From Chionis minor (taxonomy: Eukaryota; Chordata; Aves; Charadriiformes; Chionididae), in assembly GCA_013398295.1 (NCBI GenBank), contig VZSF01006754.1, forward strand, positions 61,073-125,072: 64,000 nt of DNA, given 5' to 3'. The position numbers were made by a program, and so were the translations under genes. Numbering within the stretch: position 1 is the first letter of the stretch; each line of letters starts with the position of its first letter. The notes below the pieces were generated by a model. It ran no database searches. It had not been told where the DNA came from and saw only the letters and a list, made by a program, of their open reading frames with translations. Positions 14,936 through 27,152 of this stretch are shown here, piece by piece.

Positions 14936-15422
14936 CCTGACGTAAGAACCAAAAATAACACCTATCACTCCTTGGAGCGGCACAGACAGGTTTGAGTGTC
15001 AGTATTTTCACCTGTTGTTCCAGCCTCATTCAAGGCTGTTGATGAAGAACCATCTATCCCACCCCACCAAGTGTAGGTGGGGTGAAACACACTTTCAAAG
15101 AATTGTCCTGGATACACAACACCAGGAAGGCTGCATTTGCTCACAGATTTCCAGGAAACAAGTCAATCAGCATAGGAGAAACACTGTATTGAAACAGGGA
15201 ATGGGAGTCCGAGAGGATTCTTTTAAAGTCAACCAACAGGGCCAGCTGAGATGCAGAAGCTACTGAATTTGTCCTTAGGCTTTAGTGAATGAGTCATTTT
15301 CTTTTTCTCTCTGAGTATAAATGTTCATTCTTTAGTAATTTTACCTTTTAATGTAGTTTCCCTTTCTCTGCATAGCTGGAAGATGAAGTGGCAGGTACCG
15401 TTGAAAGAACAGGTTTTTAATA

Positions 15423-15930
15423 TTATAGAATCATAGAATGGTTTAGGTTGGAAAGGACCTTGAAGATCATCTAGTTCCAACCCCCCTGCCATGGGCAGGG
15501 ACACCTTCCACTAGTCCAGATTACTCAAAGCCGCGTCCAGCCTGGTCTTGAACACTTCCAGGGATGGGGCATCCACAACTTTTCTGGGCGACCTGTTCCA
15601 GTGCCTCACCAGCCTCAGAGTGAAAAATTTCTTCCTGATACCTAATCTAAACCTACCCTCTTCCAGTCTGAAGCCATTACCCTCGTCCTATCACTACGTG
15701 CCCTTGTAAAAAGTCCCTCTCCAGCTTTCTTGTAGGCCCCCTTCAGATACTGGAAGGCCTCTATAAGATCTCCCTGGAGCATGCTCTTCTCCAGGCTGAA
15801 CAACCCCAACTCTCTCAGCCTGTCTACAGGTGCTTCAGCCCTCTGATCATCTCTATGGCCCTCCTTTGGACCTGCTCCAACAGGTCCATGTCCTTCTTTC
15901 GCTGAGGATTCCAAATCTGGACGCAGTACA
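15423..15930 (-). mobile_element. CR1 LINE, 5'-truncated copy (about 500 bp)
   Basis: On the plus strand the element begins with the inverted 3' terminus ('atagaatcatagaatgg', then 'ttggaaaggacctt') and runs through the 3' UTR into the C-terminus of ORF2, read on the minus strand. Recognisable ORF2 peptide near 15740-15810 includes the CR1 signature 'LRELGLFSLEK' followed by 'GDLIEAFQYLKG' and 'GLFTRARSDRTR'. These residues belong to the C-terminal region beyond the reverse-transcriptase core. Similarity stops abruptly near 15930 at the truncation point. The minus-strand frame is interrupted and ends at 15642, so no protein is expected. The copy is fairly well preserved and so probably younger than the fragment near 44.4 kb. 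Confidence 0.95.
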
Positions 15931-16866
15931 ATACAGTATGGAGAAAGGGTTGTCAGTTCCCCAGTCAGCTGCTTATTATGGCATTTTTCTCCTGTGTCAT
16001 GGGCTGGCAGAGGAGGGGCACTGAGGGGGATCTTCTCTGCTACTTTGTCTGGCCCAGCCAAGAATGGGAAGAAGGCAGGAGGACCCTTTGAATCTGGTCT
16101 GCAGAGCAGATGACTCCAGCTCTCCGTGAAAGTGCTGTTTGTATGTAAGCACAAGCTTAGTCCTTGCCCATGACTTCACATTTTCAAAAAAATTAATAAC
16201 AGAAACACACTTTTTACCCAGAGATCTCTAAGTGAGCCTACACTTTAGAAATCAGCCAGGAAAGTGAGCTCAACCACAGCAGCAGCATAACAAGACCAAA
16301 GTCAGTTAGGAGACTAGTGATGAATCCAGGTCCCAAGACTCAGAAACCACCTGCATTCTTCTTCTCAGGACTGGTAACCCCTAAAACTTTCCTACTGAGG
16401 GTGGAGCAACTTTCATCTAAGGCCTTTTAGGAGGTGGGCTCATACGGTGAATTGCAGGAAGAAAATGCTCCTGCAATTTTTCATATGCAATGGTTTAACA
16501 CCCCAGCAATTCTTATCAGCTTCATTTTGCTCGTGTTGGCCTCAACAAGGTCTAGCTAAAAGATGACCCATCTAGATGTCAAACACACTTGCTTCCAACC
16601 CAGTAACCTAGGGAACACTTTCCAGCCATAGAGCTCTTTCCAACCAAGCTCAAGGGCTTGAGTGGAGTATTGCTGCTTTCCTGGGTGTGGGGACACCACA
16701 CTTGGAGATCACCAGCCAGCACAGACACCAGAAGTGTAGTAAGCACCAGGGAACCACATCCCACACCAGCCTCCACTCAGACTGCGAGCAAATTACCCAC
16801 ACTACAGAGCTGTGAAGTCCTAGGGTTCGGGGTGTTTTCCCTTCCTTTCTGGCCTGCTGGACTCTT

Positions 16867-16896
16867 AAAAAAAAAAAAAAAGTAAAAAAAAAAAAA
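16867..16896. repeat. poly(A) tract (A15-GT-A13)
   Basis: Fifteen A, then GT, then thirteen A on the plus strand. It could be the tail of a retrotransposed transcript, but no recognisable gene sequence lies upstream and no obvious flanking direct repeat is seen, so a simple A-tract is the conservative reading. Confidence 0.8.
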
Positions 16897-17356
16897 GTTG
16901 AACATTAAATTCTTGCAGGGGCAATCAAGTTTATTGCTGAGAGCAAATCCCTCCAAGACACATCCATCGATGCAGAGCTCGGTAACATATCAGCAGAGTC
17001 CCTGCAGCTGGGTAGCCAGTCTCACACTTGTAAAAGGGAAGCACAGCTCAAGCTATTTGCAGGATGTCACCTCTGCTCACAACCCATGCTGCTGGAGTGA
17101 GGGCACAGCTGTGGACTGTGACAAAAGGTAGGGGCCTGTAACTAGAGAGGACTCTAGAAAGGCAGAAAGAACTAGTTTGCAAGATCTCCTGCCAGCAAGT
17201 GTCACTCTTAGATCTCCCATGCTGCTGCATGTGTACATCCCCAGCGGGGAGGTGGGAGAGAGGGTTTTGAAACAATGAAAAAAAATAAATTCCCCTGCAC
17301 TCCTTTACTTACTGTCTTTGCATTCAAGTTGTCATCTGAAGCTTTGTCCTGATGGC

Positions 17357-17393
17357 TCCCACCGTGGCTCTGCAGGAACGTGGCACGGTGGGA
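17357..17393. repeat. perfect 10-bp GC-rich inverted repeat, 17-nt loop
   Basis: The arm TCCCACCGTG (17357-17366) is the exact reverse complement of CACGGTGGGA (17384-17393). Each arm retains one CpG, unusual in this CpG-poor window. For random sequence I estimate roughly one such perfect 10-bp stem with a loop up to 20 nt per 64 kb, so chance is a fair explanation. Confidence 0.6.
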
Positions 17394-20300
17394 CAGAAAT
17401 GGGCTCCTCCCTCATGTATGAGGAGCATGAGTCTCACTCCTTTCCTGGAAACTCTTTTAGGGAAGCTGTTACATCAGGTTTCATGATGGTTCCTGCCCTG
17501 TCCACCATCACAAATAGTTTTCGACTGCGGGTCAAGTGCCAGGGAAGGCAGAGTTCATACACTCTCCAGGTAGCTCTGCCTGTTGGTGGAGGTGTTAACA
17601 CACATGCAGCCCCCAGGTCTGGGTATTTGATAGCACCATTCCTCCCCCTCCATAGCCAAGAGACATGTTTGCCTGCATTTTGGCTTCAAGCAGGCTAAAT
17701 GACAAACTAAGCTGATTTGCAAAATATGTGTCTAATCCTGGACAGTTTTTTCCAGCTGACTTTTAATGAGATGTGGTCTTCCCTCCCTGCCAAGCTCCCC
17801 TTTAGGTTAACTTTGTTCTCTGCCTGATGGATTGAATCACCACACAAACATCTCAGAAGCTGCTGCTCTGTAGCAGTAAAAGAAAGGCATCCTAGACAAA
17901 CATGCTTTCCCCTTCACATCCACGGCAGCTGCACGCAGAGCACCAGCACAGCAGACAGAGCCGTCCTCATGCAGCAGGGAGAAAGCTGAACCCTTCCCTG
18001 TAGAAACTGCTGAGCATCTAATTGCATGCACACGCTCACCACTAATTTAGCCCAGCGCAGCCCGTGCTTTGATGCAGCCGCCCAGGGAAGCAGAGCAGAT
18101 GTGCCCTGCATGTTCTGTGACCAGCATCGGGAAGTTATCAACACCATGAGGCCCGCAGGCAGGGAAGCAAGCTGCTTTTGGCTGAGGATGAAGGCACCTT
18201 TTTGCTTTGGACAACAAAAGCTGGACCCAGCTCACGTTCCCTGCAACCACCCTGCTCTTTCAGTTGTCTCCTCTCTAGGCTTAGGCAGAGTCGGACCTGT
18301 ATTTCAGCAGTGACAGCAGCTCCTCCTCCCTGGTCTTCAAAAGAAGACTCCCATATTTAATCCTCAGTGGTAAGGGGATGTAAATTTGGGTTTCAGGGGC
18401 AGTGCCTCCATGCACAGCTGCACTCCCAAATATCCACCTGGCGCGCTCTGTCCCTTCTCAGGAGGACCTTCAGTGCATTCATAAGCCTGTTGCCTTCTAC
18501 AGGCGTCTGTGCATGCAGCATTACCTGACCGAGAGCAGAGCACATATTCTGGCCATGGACAGAGCGTCACAACCGCGGCTTCTTTTCAGCCCTCTTGGAG
18601 GATGAACGAAATGCTTTTGCTGCTTGGCTCTGAGCTAAGGCAAACTCTTCTCCCCATCTACTACCAGAGGGGAGAGAACTATAATGTTTTGCAAGAAGGA
18701 ATATTACTCTTTCCCCACCATTAATACACTATTTCAGTATCCACGTGGGGGAACAGAAACCAATGAGAAATCAATTATCCAAACTTCCCGTTTTGCTCAA
18801 AAAGGCATTTTCCACAAGGAGAAGATTCAGTTAATTCCAGCAGAAGGTCTCAAGTACACACAATTTCTCCATTGATTTCATACACACAAAACTGTAGACA
18901 TGGATGAGCAGAAGTGGACAGACAGACTTAGCTGCAGGTGCATGACAAGAAGTTAAGAAAAAAGCCTCACAGAGAACTGTGCAGGGTTCCTTTTGCCCAT
19001 GATATCACCCAAGTGTAGCCTGTTCCCCATCTCCTGGCTGCACAGCTCACCATGAGAGCCTCGGGGATAGATTCAAGAGAAGCAGAAGTTGGCTCTGCAA
19101 AAGTATTTCTGATAAATGGTCAACCCTAGTTTCCCCATCAGTAGGTTGTAGTCCACTTTCTCCTGTTAACAGTTAGACTGCCAGATCCAGCTGTTGAATC
19201 CTCCATCCAGAACATCCCTGCCTCAGCACCCAGATCTGCACTGCTCCAACTGCAATGCTGTAGCAGCCCTCTTGACTGCTGACCTCACAGACCTCTGTTA
19301 TTAAAGTGAAGGAGCAGAGCTTCTCACAGCACCAAGCAGGGGCAAGAAGAGATGTTCAGGGGGCAGAAACTGCTGTCAGAGTGGTAAGAAGCTGTCACGG
19401 CTCAGGCACCAGAACAACTGCAAGCTCGAGACCTGGAGCTCATCTGACCATACCTGCAGTGGATCGTTGAAGTAAAAAACACATGTTTGTACATCAGCAG
19501 AGGAGCAGAGACAGCAGGGACTCCATCATCTCTGTGCAGTCTACTTGTGGACCACGGGGCACCATATGTGCAGCTGTGGCTTTCCTGTCAGAGAATGAAT
19601 GTCCCCAGTGTTTCATGCACTCTTTCAACACCAAAAGACCACTGAAGTGAAGGTGGCAGCAGGCCACCTTTGTCCTTTCTTTATTTTAGCCCCACAGGCA
19701 TCTGCCAAGGCCCAGCTAGACTTGAGATGCCTCTAAATTCAACTCTACCTCTCCTATCTCAAGGAGCCCTGTGGACCTGCAGAAGTGCTGCACTCCAATA
19801 ATGCTTGCTGCCCCTGGGAGAGGCTGCAAAGTCTTGCTGCTAATAAGGAGCCCTGAAAGGATTCAATGCTACAAGCCAGGAGGAAAGCTATACTACAAAA
19901 ATAAACAATAATGGCACTAGATTTCCAAATCCTGTTGCAAGGCTCAGGTTAACTTGTTCCCCTATGGCACCTCCAGCAAAGCTGGGAACATGGCAGGGAA
20001 AGAAGAGGCGAACAAGTCAGAGCCTGCAATTCTCTTGCACAGCCATGGTATGAACCATGCATTTGGTTTCCCCAGCACCTATATGAGGAAACAAACCCTC
20101 TGCCTTCAAGAAGATTGGCATAATAAATAAGAGACTGAATCGCTGAGGAAATGTGCAGGATGAGGGGATGGGGGGAGAAGAAATGAAGCAGAGCGTCTAG
20201 GGAAGAGCAGCTCCAGATACCTTGGGGCTGGCTCAGCCATTTCGCCCTCACAGCATAGCCCTAGAGGAACTCTTTATTGAGGGAGCACATTCAGCATATT

Positions 20301-21257
20301 TGCTTGCAGTTTGGAGCAGCATACAAATACTGAGGTACATTTGTTGCTGCATTTCAGAACCAGTGTAATGCTCCCACCCTTGATAAGGGATTCTCTTATT
20401 TATTAGCAGAGGTCAGCCACACACTCTGTAATATGTCCCATACCCTTTTCAACTCACAGCCTAACCCTGGTAATCTGGGGATGCATTTGGTACGTGCCAC
20501 TGACCACACTTAAAACACCAGCCAGTTCACCTTCTCGGAAGGCCAGGCCTCAATGACTTACTATTTATAAGGCAGTTGCCATGATGTTTCATGTAGCCAA
20601 AGATGTGTGGCTCTGAAGGCATAACAGTGAGACCTTTTCAACTCTGAAGACAGAGGAAAACACCCATCATTTTACAGTGCAGAAGGCATCAAGCACAATC
20701 AACATCCCCTGAATTTACAGACACAGCAGTCTAGCGGACAGTGGAGAAGCCAAATAGCAAGAGAACCAAAGATTACTAGAGAATGACATAGGGAAGTTCC
20801 TACTGCCTCTTATTTGATTAGTGCCAGCTAAACATATTAGATGAGGCCATGCAGACAGAGGCCATGCGCACACAAGCCCAGTCATGGCAGCAAATCCTAA
20901 CTCCTGCATCCAGAGGATGGATGATCAGTGCTTGTGCATTCACCAGCACAATGGGCTCAGCACACAGGTGATGATGGCCATTAGCTAGTGAGGAAGATGA
21001 TCCCTGCTTGGGACCATGGGGGTTTGTCTCCATGCAGCTGAGTTGCTTAGGTCAAAGGCATGGGCAAAGCTGGAAAGTCATGCAAACAAATGTACTCAAG
21101 AGTTTGCAGAGAAAGTGGGACTCAGCAGATCTTCTCTGTGGCCTATTTCCCCCACCTCTGCCTTTTTTCCTGAACATGAGCCTGTAGCCTTTAACACTCA
21201 GGCAGCAATGAAAGCAGGGAAGAGCTCTTGCAGAGCTACATGAGAAAGGGTGTGGTT

Positions 21258-22172
21258 TGCCTGGATGAAGGGATGGAGTGTACCCTCAGCAAGTTTGCTG
21301 ATGACACGAAGCTGGGAGGGGTGGCTGACACCCCGGAAGGCCGAGCTGCAATTCAGCGTGACCTGGACAGGCTGGAGAGTTGGGCAGGGAAAAAACTTAT
21401 GAAATTCCACAAAAGTAAGTGTAGGGTCCTGCACCTGGGGAGGAATAACCCCACACAGCAGTACGGCTTGGGGGCTGACCTGTAGGAAAGCAGCTCTGCA
21501 GAGAGGGACCTGGGAGTCCTGGTGGACAACAGGATGACCATGAGGCAGCAACGTGCCCTTGTGGCCAAGAAGGCTGATGGCATCCTGGGGGGCATCAGGA
21601 GGAGTGTGGCAAGCAGGTTGAGGGAGGTCATCCTCCCCCTTTACTCTGCCCTGGTGAGAGCACAACTTGAGTACTGTGTCCAGTTCTGGGCTCCCCAGTT
21701 TAAGAAGGACAGGGAACTGCTGGAGAGGGTACAGTGAAGGGCCACGAAGATGATTAGGGGGCTGGAGCAGAAAGGCTGAAGGAGTTGGGTGTTTTTAGTC
21801 TGGAAAAGAGAAGGCTGAGGGCGGATCTCATAAATGTCTACAAATACTTAAAGGGAGGGTGCTGGGAGGAGGGGGCCAGTCTTTTTTCAGTGGTACCCAG
21901 TGATAGGACAAGGGGCATTGGGTACAAACTTGAACATAGGAAGTTCCATCTCAACATGAGAAGGAACTTCTTTACTTTGAGGGTGTCAGAGCACTGGAAG
22001 AGGCTGCCCAGAGAGCTGGTGGAGTCTCTGACTCTGGAGACATTCCAAACCCACCTGGACGCCATCCTGTGCAACCTGCTGTAGATGGAGCTACTCTGGC
22101 AGGGGGGTTGGAGCAGATCATCCCTAGAGGTTCCTTCTAACCGTTAACATTCTGTCATACTTTGATTCTTCC
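21258..22172 (+). pseudogene. CR1 LINE ORF2 C-terminal relic plus 3' UTR
   Basis: This is the best-preserved coding relic in the window. It begins inside the CR1 reverse transcriptase. The peptide FADDTKLGG (21294-21320) holds the catalytic F/Y-ADD box of RT motif C, followed by '[17 protein letters not shown]', '[12 protein letters not shown]' and '[12 protein letters not shown]', all typical of avian CR1 ORF2. The frame is broken by TAG at 21483-21485 and TGA at 21735-21737. The TGA sits where CR1 copies usually have CGA, so CpG decay is likely. A small deletion near 21768-21785 shifts the frame. The last part (21785-22084) reads '[20 protein letters not shown]' and ends with a natural-looking stop at 22082-22084, followed by the 3' UTR and weak terminal repeats near 22150-22172. 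The element is 5'-truncated and dead. Confidence 0.93.
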
Positions 22173-22232
22173 ATGACACGTAGAAGGTGGGATGCTCCCA
22201 GATCTGGCCTGGTGTGAATGATAAATGCAGGA

Positions 22233-22277
22233 TGACAGAATTCATTTAGGTTGGAAAAGACCTTTAAGGTCATCGAT
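22233..22277 (-). mobile_element. CR1 LINE 3' tail fragment (minus)
   Basis: About 45 bp on the plus strand read 'acagaattcatttaggttgg' then 'aaaagacctttaaggtcatc', the inverse of the CR1 3' terminus. It lies about 60 bp beyond the end of the plus-strand CR1 and in the opposite orientation, so it is a separate, very short insertion. Confidence 0.8.
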
Positions 22278-25200
22278 AGCATGCTTGCGTGAGGAAGAGA
22301 TTACAGCTCTAATAGCACAGAAATGTTTTTGGCATGACTACTCCCATCACATGGGAATAGTAACTGCCTAACAAGTCTGGGAATATAGGGCTGGGAGGAA
22401 GGCAGGAAAAAGATATGGACCTGCATATGACTAACTGCAGTCTGGCTCTCTTTGAAGCAGAAAATTCATAGCTGATCTTCGTGCATAAGCATAGTAGATA
22501 CCTCAAATTGTTATTTGGCTTGGATTTTGCAAGAAGGTTTAGTTACAGCACAGGCTTCATAGCAGTTTTCAGTGGAGTGGAGAAAGTGCCTTGGTAATCT
22601 CCAGAGTAATTACAATGTTCAGCTTAGCCATCTTGCTTCCTAAAGGCCAAGGAAATTGCTATGGGCAATAAATAGAAAAGGGTGGTCTGGCCCCCAGTGC
22701 AAAGTCCATAATTTCACACTAGCAGGGAGATGCTAATCTGTTTGTCTTTTTTTAGCACCAAAAAACATGGATGCATTTGAAGTGGTTTTACTCAAAAAAG
22801 CCCTCACTGAACATAGCCTGCTCTTCTCTTCAGTACAAGCTTTCTTGACTTTGATGTGTCCCTGAGAAGCTGACTCCAAGCTACTGTTCCAGCCTATGAG
22901 GACAACAGCTCATTTGCTATTTCAAGAAGAAAACAAAATGTCTAGGTCTGAGCTCTCCTTGGACCACTTAAAATTTACACCTGCTATTACATACACAGAA
23001 GCATCCATGCTACACCTGTACATGCCTTAGCACAAGAGAGCTTCTCAGAAAGTTTTATAGCTCCAGAGCCCTGTTATCTGTACGTTCCCAGATGCTGCTG
23101 AACATGAACCACTAATACCTCAATGCAGCAGTAGCTTTCAGGCCATCCCTGTTTTAAAGATGTGAAGGGCCAAGAGGAGTTTCTCAAGCTTTGCCCTACT
23201 TCTCCAGGTTCCAGCAACATACCCTATCTGTAACATGAGACTGGTTCCTCTGGGAGAGCTAGGAAACACCCGAGTAGGGATTTCCCCAGCCACAAAGTGC
23301 TCTTGTTCCCCCCATGTCCTTGGGTTCCCAAGTAGGAAGATGTGGAGGCAGAGGAGCCCACATGCGGTTTCTCAGAGCCAGCCTAGATTTCAGGCTGTGT
23401 CCCCAAGACAAACAAACCTGCAGCAGGTCAGAGAGCCCTGCCACATCTCCAGGCATCCCTTTCAGGTTTCAGTAATACCTCCAGGATGCAAATGCGTCTT
23501 CTGCTTTTCTCAGGCAGGAAAATCACATGTCTCTTCACACAGCAACTCCCAAGTGCCAACGGGGATGGCCTGGGACAACGTGCTTGGTGTTGGGGAAGGA
23601 TTATACACCATTACTGGCAGGCATCCACCCATCTGAAAGAAGCAGAGCAGTTATACAAAAAACCCACCAGTTTTAACTGGAAATGGACCTGAAGGTTGCT
23701 CTTGGTGTCCACCAGTCCTTCCATGGTACCACCACTGTGCTGGATAAGTTTTCTCTTCCTTTATGTGAGAAGTGCGTGCTTTGGAGCACCTTCCTCAGCT
23801 GTTCTCAGAAGTAGTTTAGTTTTATAAACACACACAATTCTTGCAAGTGCTTACAGAAAGCTTGTAGCCAGGCCATGCTTCCAGCCACAGACTGCTTCAC
23901 CTGCAAAACTTTTTCCGACATTAGTTATCCGTTACTGGTCCTGCTGAAGCCCATGAACATCTTCCTCTCTTTCTGTTAGATAAAGTTGGCAACCACTTTC
24001 TTACTTTACTCAATGTGCATTTCCCCCCTCCTCTATTCCTGACCTTTTCCCCTCTGTTGACCCAATCCTATTGTCCCTCTTCATTCATGCTGAAGCTCAC
24101 AAATATGGGATGTAACAGTGAGCAGCACTTCCTTGTGGCTCAATACTTGATGTAAAAATTTAAGCCATCTGCTGTAACATCCAACCATCTTACATTTCAT
24201 CTTACCAGTGAACACCTAGCAGTAAACTAGCTAAGCCTACTGAAACACCCATAAGAGATCAAAATCCACAAGGAAAGGGCTAAAACATGCTTCGGTCTAG
24301 GCTTGTTTCAGATGTCTTGAAAGCAGCTCCATGCAGAAAGGCTGGTGTACCTTAAAGCCTCCCAAAAGGCAGCCTGCATTGTGACTCTGCATGGTTTTAA
24401 AAATCAGTTTAGCTGGATTGGTTTTAAGAGAGGTGAAGAGTCTCACAAAAGTAAACATGTCTTTTACTGAAAAATATGACCTTGTTACTTTTCATCTGAG
24501 GGTTTTGCTGTCTCAGCATGCCTCGAGTGACTTAAAAGTCGCAAAATGCCAGCGTCAGTTCAGGTTTTGCACCAACTTCCTAAAAACAGTGTTTGGATAG
24601 GAGTTTGTTTAGCAGGGTCACTCTCAGTAGGATCAGGCTTGATTAGACCATGCATCATCCAAGTGAGGACACGAGCGCCCCTGATCAGACCTTGTCATTA
24701 ATCTCAAACAGCATCATGGATTTGTGGCACAGAGAAAGAGACCAGTCTGGAAGAAGCGTGGCTCTGTCTCATTAGCAAGAGCTGCGTTTAAGCACAGCAG
24801 TGACACTGCTGTTAGCATTCAAGGCTTGTGAACACTGCTGTGAAACTTTCCTGTCCCGTCAGCTGATTCCCCAGAACTGCAGGAGGGGAGGCCTCCTCTG
24901 AAGCCAAGCTGGCAAGATGCTTTCTGGCATGTTAAGTGTTTAACAGCCTCTGTTTATTTATTGCACTTAAATGCAATCCAGGAGGGAGGACCTGGCCCAT
25001 TTGCTAGTGTTTCCTCTTTGCTAGTCTCCCGACTGCAGCATGGGCAAAAACATGCCTTCATTAAAATTAAGACACAAGACAAACACAAAGCTCTTTTTGT
25101 TTGAAGCCACTGGAGCAGAAACGCAATCGAGGTTCCCCAGTGTTTCATGCTGGGCAGCAACACTGGGGCAAGCAGCAGCGAGACCCTGGAGAGGTCCTTG

Positions 25201-25353
25201 CTATTGATGGCTGCTTTCAGAGCAGGAGTCAAGAAGGATTTATGCTTGGCCAAGGGATGCCAAGGGATATCCAGGAGGCAGAGTCAGCCTGTTTTAGTCC
25301 CATAGGGAGTCAGTCAGCAGCGATGAAGGCAGGCCCAGGGGGATGGAGCACAA

Positions 25354-25459
25354 GTTGATGCATAAAGATTGAAAAGCTAGTGCATGTTTTTTCTTAAGAA
25401 CCCCATTCAAGATACAGCAGATGTGGTTCCACTTTTTCCACCTCAGTGATATGTCGTTG
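25354..25459 (+). repeat. unrecognised ~106-bp repeat, copy 1
   Basis: This segment, starting 'gttgatgcataaagattgaa' and ending 'cctcagtgatatgtcgttg', recurs in inverse orientation at 34777-34882. By eye I count about nine mismatches and one indel over 107 columns, roughly 90 % identity; similarity weakens but may extend to about 25330. It is not a part of CR1 that I recognise and has no coding frame worth noting. It could be a fragment of an unlisted avian repeat family or half of a local inverted duplication. Confidence 0.88.
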
Positions 25460-27118
25460 GGGACACTTGACAGTGAGGGACAAGAGGAGATGCTTTAGAG
25501 CTGCGCAGTGGTATCTCAGGGATCTCATGACAATCCAGTGTGCTTTTAATTTGGGTCCAGAAGACCCAAGGCTGGAACAAAGAGATATGGGGTATTATAC
25601 TGGGGTCATGTGCAGAAAGTAAAGCAGGAGCCCTTCACTATCACAGGACCCGATGCAGCAAGGCTGTATGACTAGCTAAGGTCCACTATGCAAGACCAGC
25701 CCTCTGCTTGCTGACAGCATGAGAGCTACCAGCAGACAACTGCTTTTTCAGCTCCTAGGGCAGACGTTCAGTTAAGATGTGCATATCTTTCTCTACCTTC
25801 AAATACTGTGTTTTAGAGGGTGCTGCTTAATGGGTGTAGCCTGCAGTGTTTCGTGATGAAATATAGAGTAAAACTGATGGAGGGAGTATCACTCACCAGA
25901 ACTGTGCCAAAATTAACATAACTTGGAGTAATCCTGCTCATTGAAGCTGTACTCCTTTGTGCACAGAAAGTAAGTTGGGGGTGGAGTTCAAAACTATAGA
26001 CTCTATAGCAGAGGGAAGGCAAAGATAGCTGGTTAAACACATTTCCACACCTCCAAAGCGTATCACCTTCTGCAGCACAGGCACATGCAAAAAATACAGC
26101 ACCATGGTTCAAACAGTCCTCAAGATAGGTGATGTGGGTCCTACTTTGATACAGATATATCATTATTGTGTCTGGTAAAAGCAAAAGCCTGTGAAGCCCT
26201 AAGCTGCAGAGCTTCATATATTAGTATCTGTAGACATCCCTACTCAGGAGAGGCCTGTAACGTCAAAAGGGTGCTGCTGCTGCAAGGCAGAACAGTGTAA
26301 GGGCCTTTTGCCCAAATTATCTTCTGCCTTTCTGGGGAACAATCCTGATGTTTTCAGATCTCGGAGGGTTTTGAGGCGAGTAGTCTTAAACAGTCTCAGA
26401 ACACCGCTTTAGTCCTCAAGACATGCCAGGCTGCACAAGGCAGTAGAATCCTCTGGACACTGGCCTTCAGGAAACAGGGCAAGGGAAGAACCTGGTAACT
26501 GGCCATCCATAACCTCTTGTTCAGCCTAGCACACACCCAAAATGCCCAGGGCAACCCAAAACCTAGAGAGGAGATGCAACCCCATTGCTTCCTTGGCCAA
26601 GTGACATGGCAGCGAGGGATGCTGGTGTAGGTCCTCCCTGGGCAGCAGATGCTTCCTTTCCCAGCTCTCCCTTCCACCAGCAGGATCAGGAGTTGCACAC
26701 TCAGGTGCACTTCTTCCTCCCAGTTTTCCATATCAGCTCTGCCACCTGCATTCATCTACGTTCTATCTAAAGAAGAACCACCCAGACATGCTGCCTCTCT
26801 TTCAGATGACAAGATACAGATCTATGTAAGCCTACCCAGCTCTACCTTGACATATCTTCTGGTCCTTGATGAAATACTAAAGCACATGTAGAATCCCAGT
26901 CTTACAGTGGAGTACAGACATCTACACTTGCAGAAACATAGCATAAAGACCACCATTCAAAATAAAATTCCAGAAAAAAGAAGAGTTCTGCAATAACAAG
27001 GATTGACGGTCTCATACTGCCTACCTAAACTCAAACTCATTTTCCAGAGGAGCCAAATTTTTGCTATATGATAAAATCTGAAGAATGCTTTTCTACCTGG
27101 AAAGACAATTACCCCTGG

Positions 27119-27152
27119 GAAAAAAAAAAACAACCCACAAACAACCCAACTT
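27119..27152. repeat. A-rich / AAC-rich low-complexity tract
   Basis: About a dozen A followed by 'caacccacaaacaaccc'. It is of the same compositional type as the tracts at 14.88, 37.39 and 59.68 kb and is non-coding. Confidence 0.65.

Larger units (their letters stand above)
2860..15420. other. long non-coding stretch with simple-sequence tracts
   Basis: I found no gene, transposon or RNA gene in this 12.5 kb. The longest frames (141 codons at 6409-6834 plus; 134 codons at 10053-10457 plus) have no family motif and lie in ordinary sequence. Local features are C-rich tracts near 7766-7778, 7970-8050 and 9728-9767, a 13-T run ending at 8652, a lysine-rich frame at 4547-4753 ending in an A-run, and an A/C-rich tract at 14886-14935. 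All are listed separately or rejected below. Confidence 0.65.
15931..21257. other. non-coding, no gene seen
   Basis: Beyond the CR1 truncation point I recognise nothing until the next CR1 copy. The interval has paired A-runs at 16867-16896 and a GC-rich hairpin at 17357-17393, both listed separately. Open frames are short and unremarkable. Confidence 0.65.

Noticed and set aside
15642..16154. 170-codon minus-strand frame, the longest in the window
   Set aside because: Its C-terminal half is CR1 ORF2 sequence; the N-terminal part is flanking DNA beyond the truncation point. It is not a gene.
21198..21665. 155-codon minus-strand frame
   Set aside because: It lies antisense to the CR1 ORF2 relic, where codon structure on the sense strand keeps the reverse strand open by chance.
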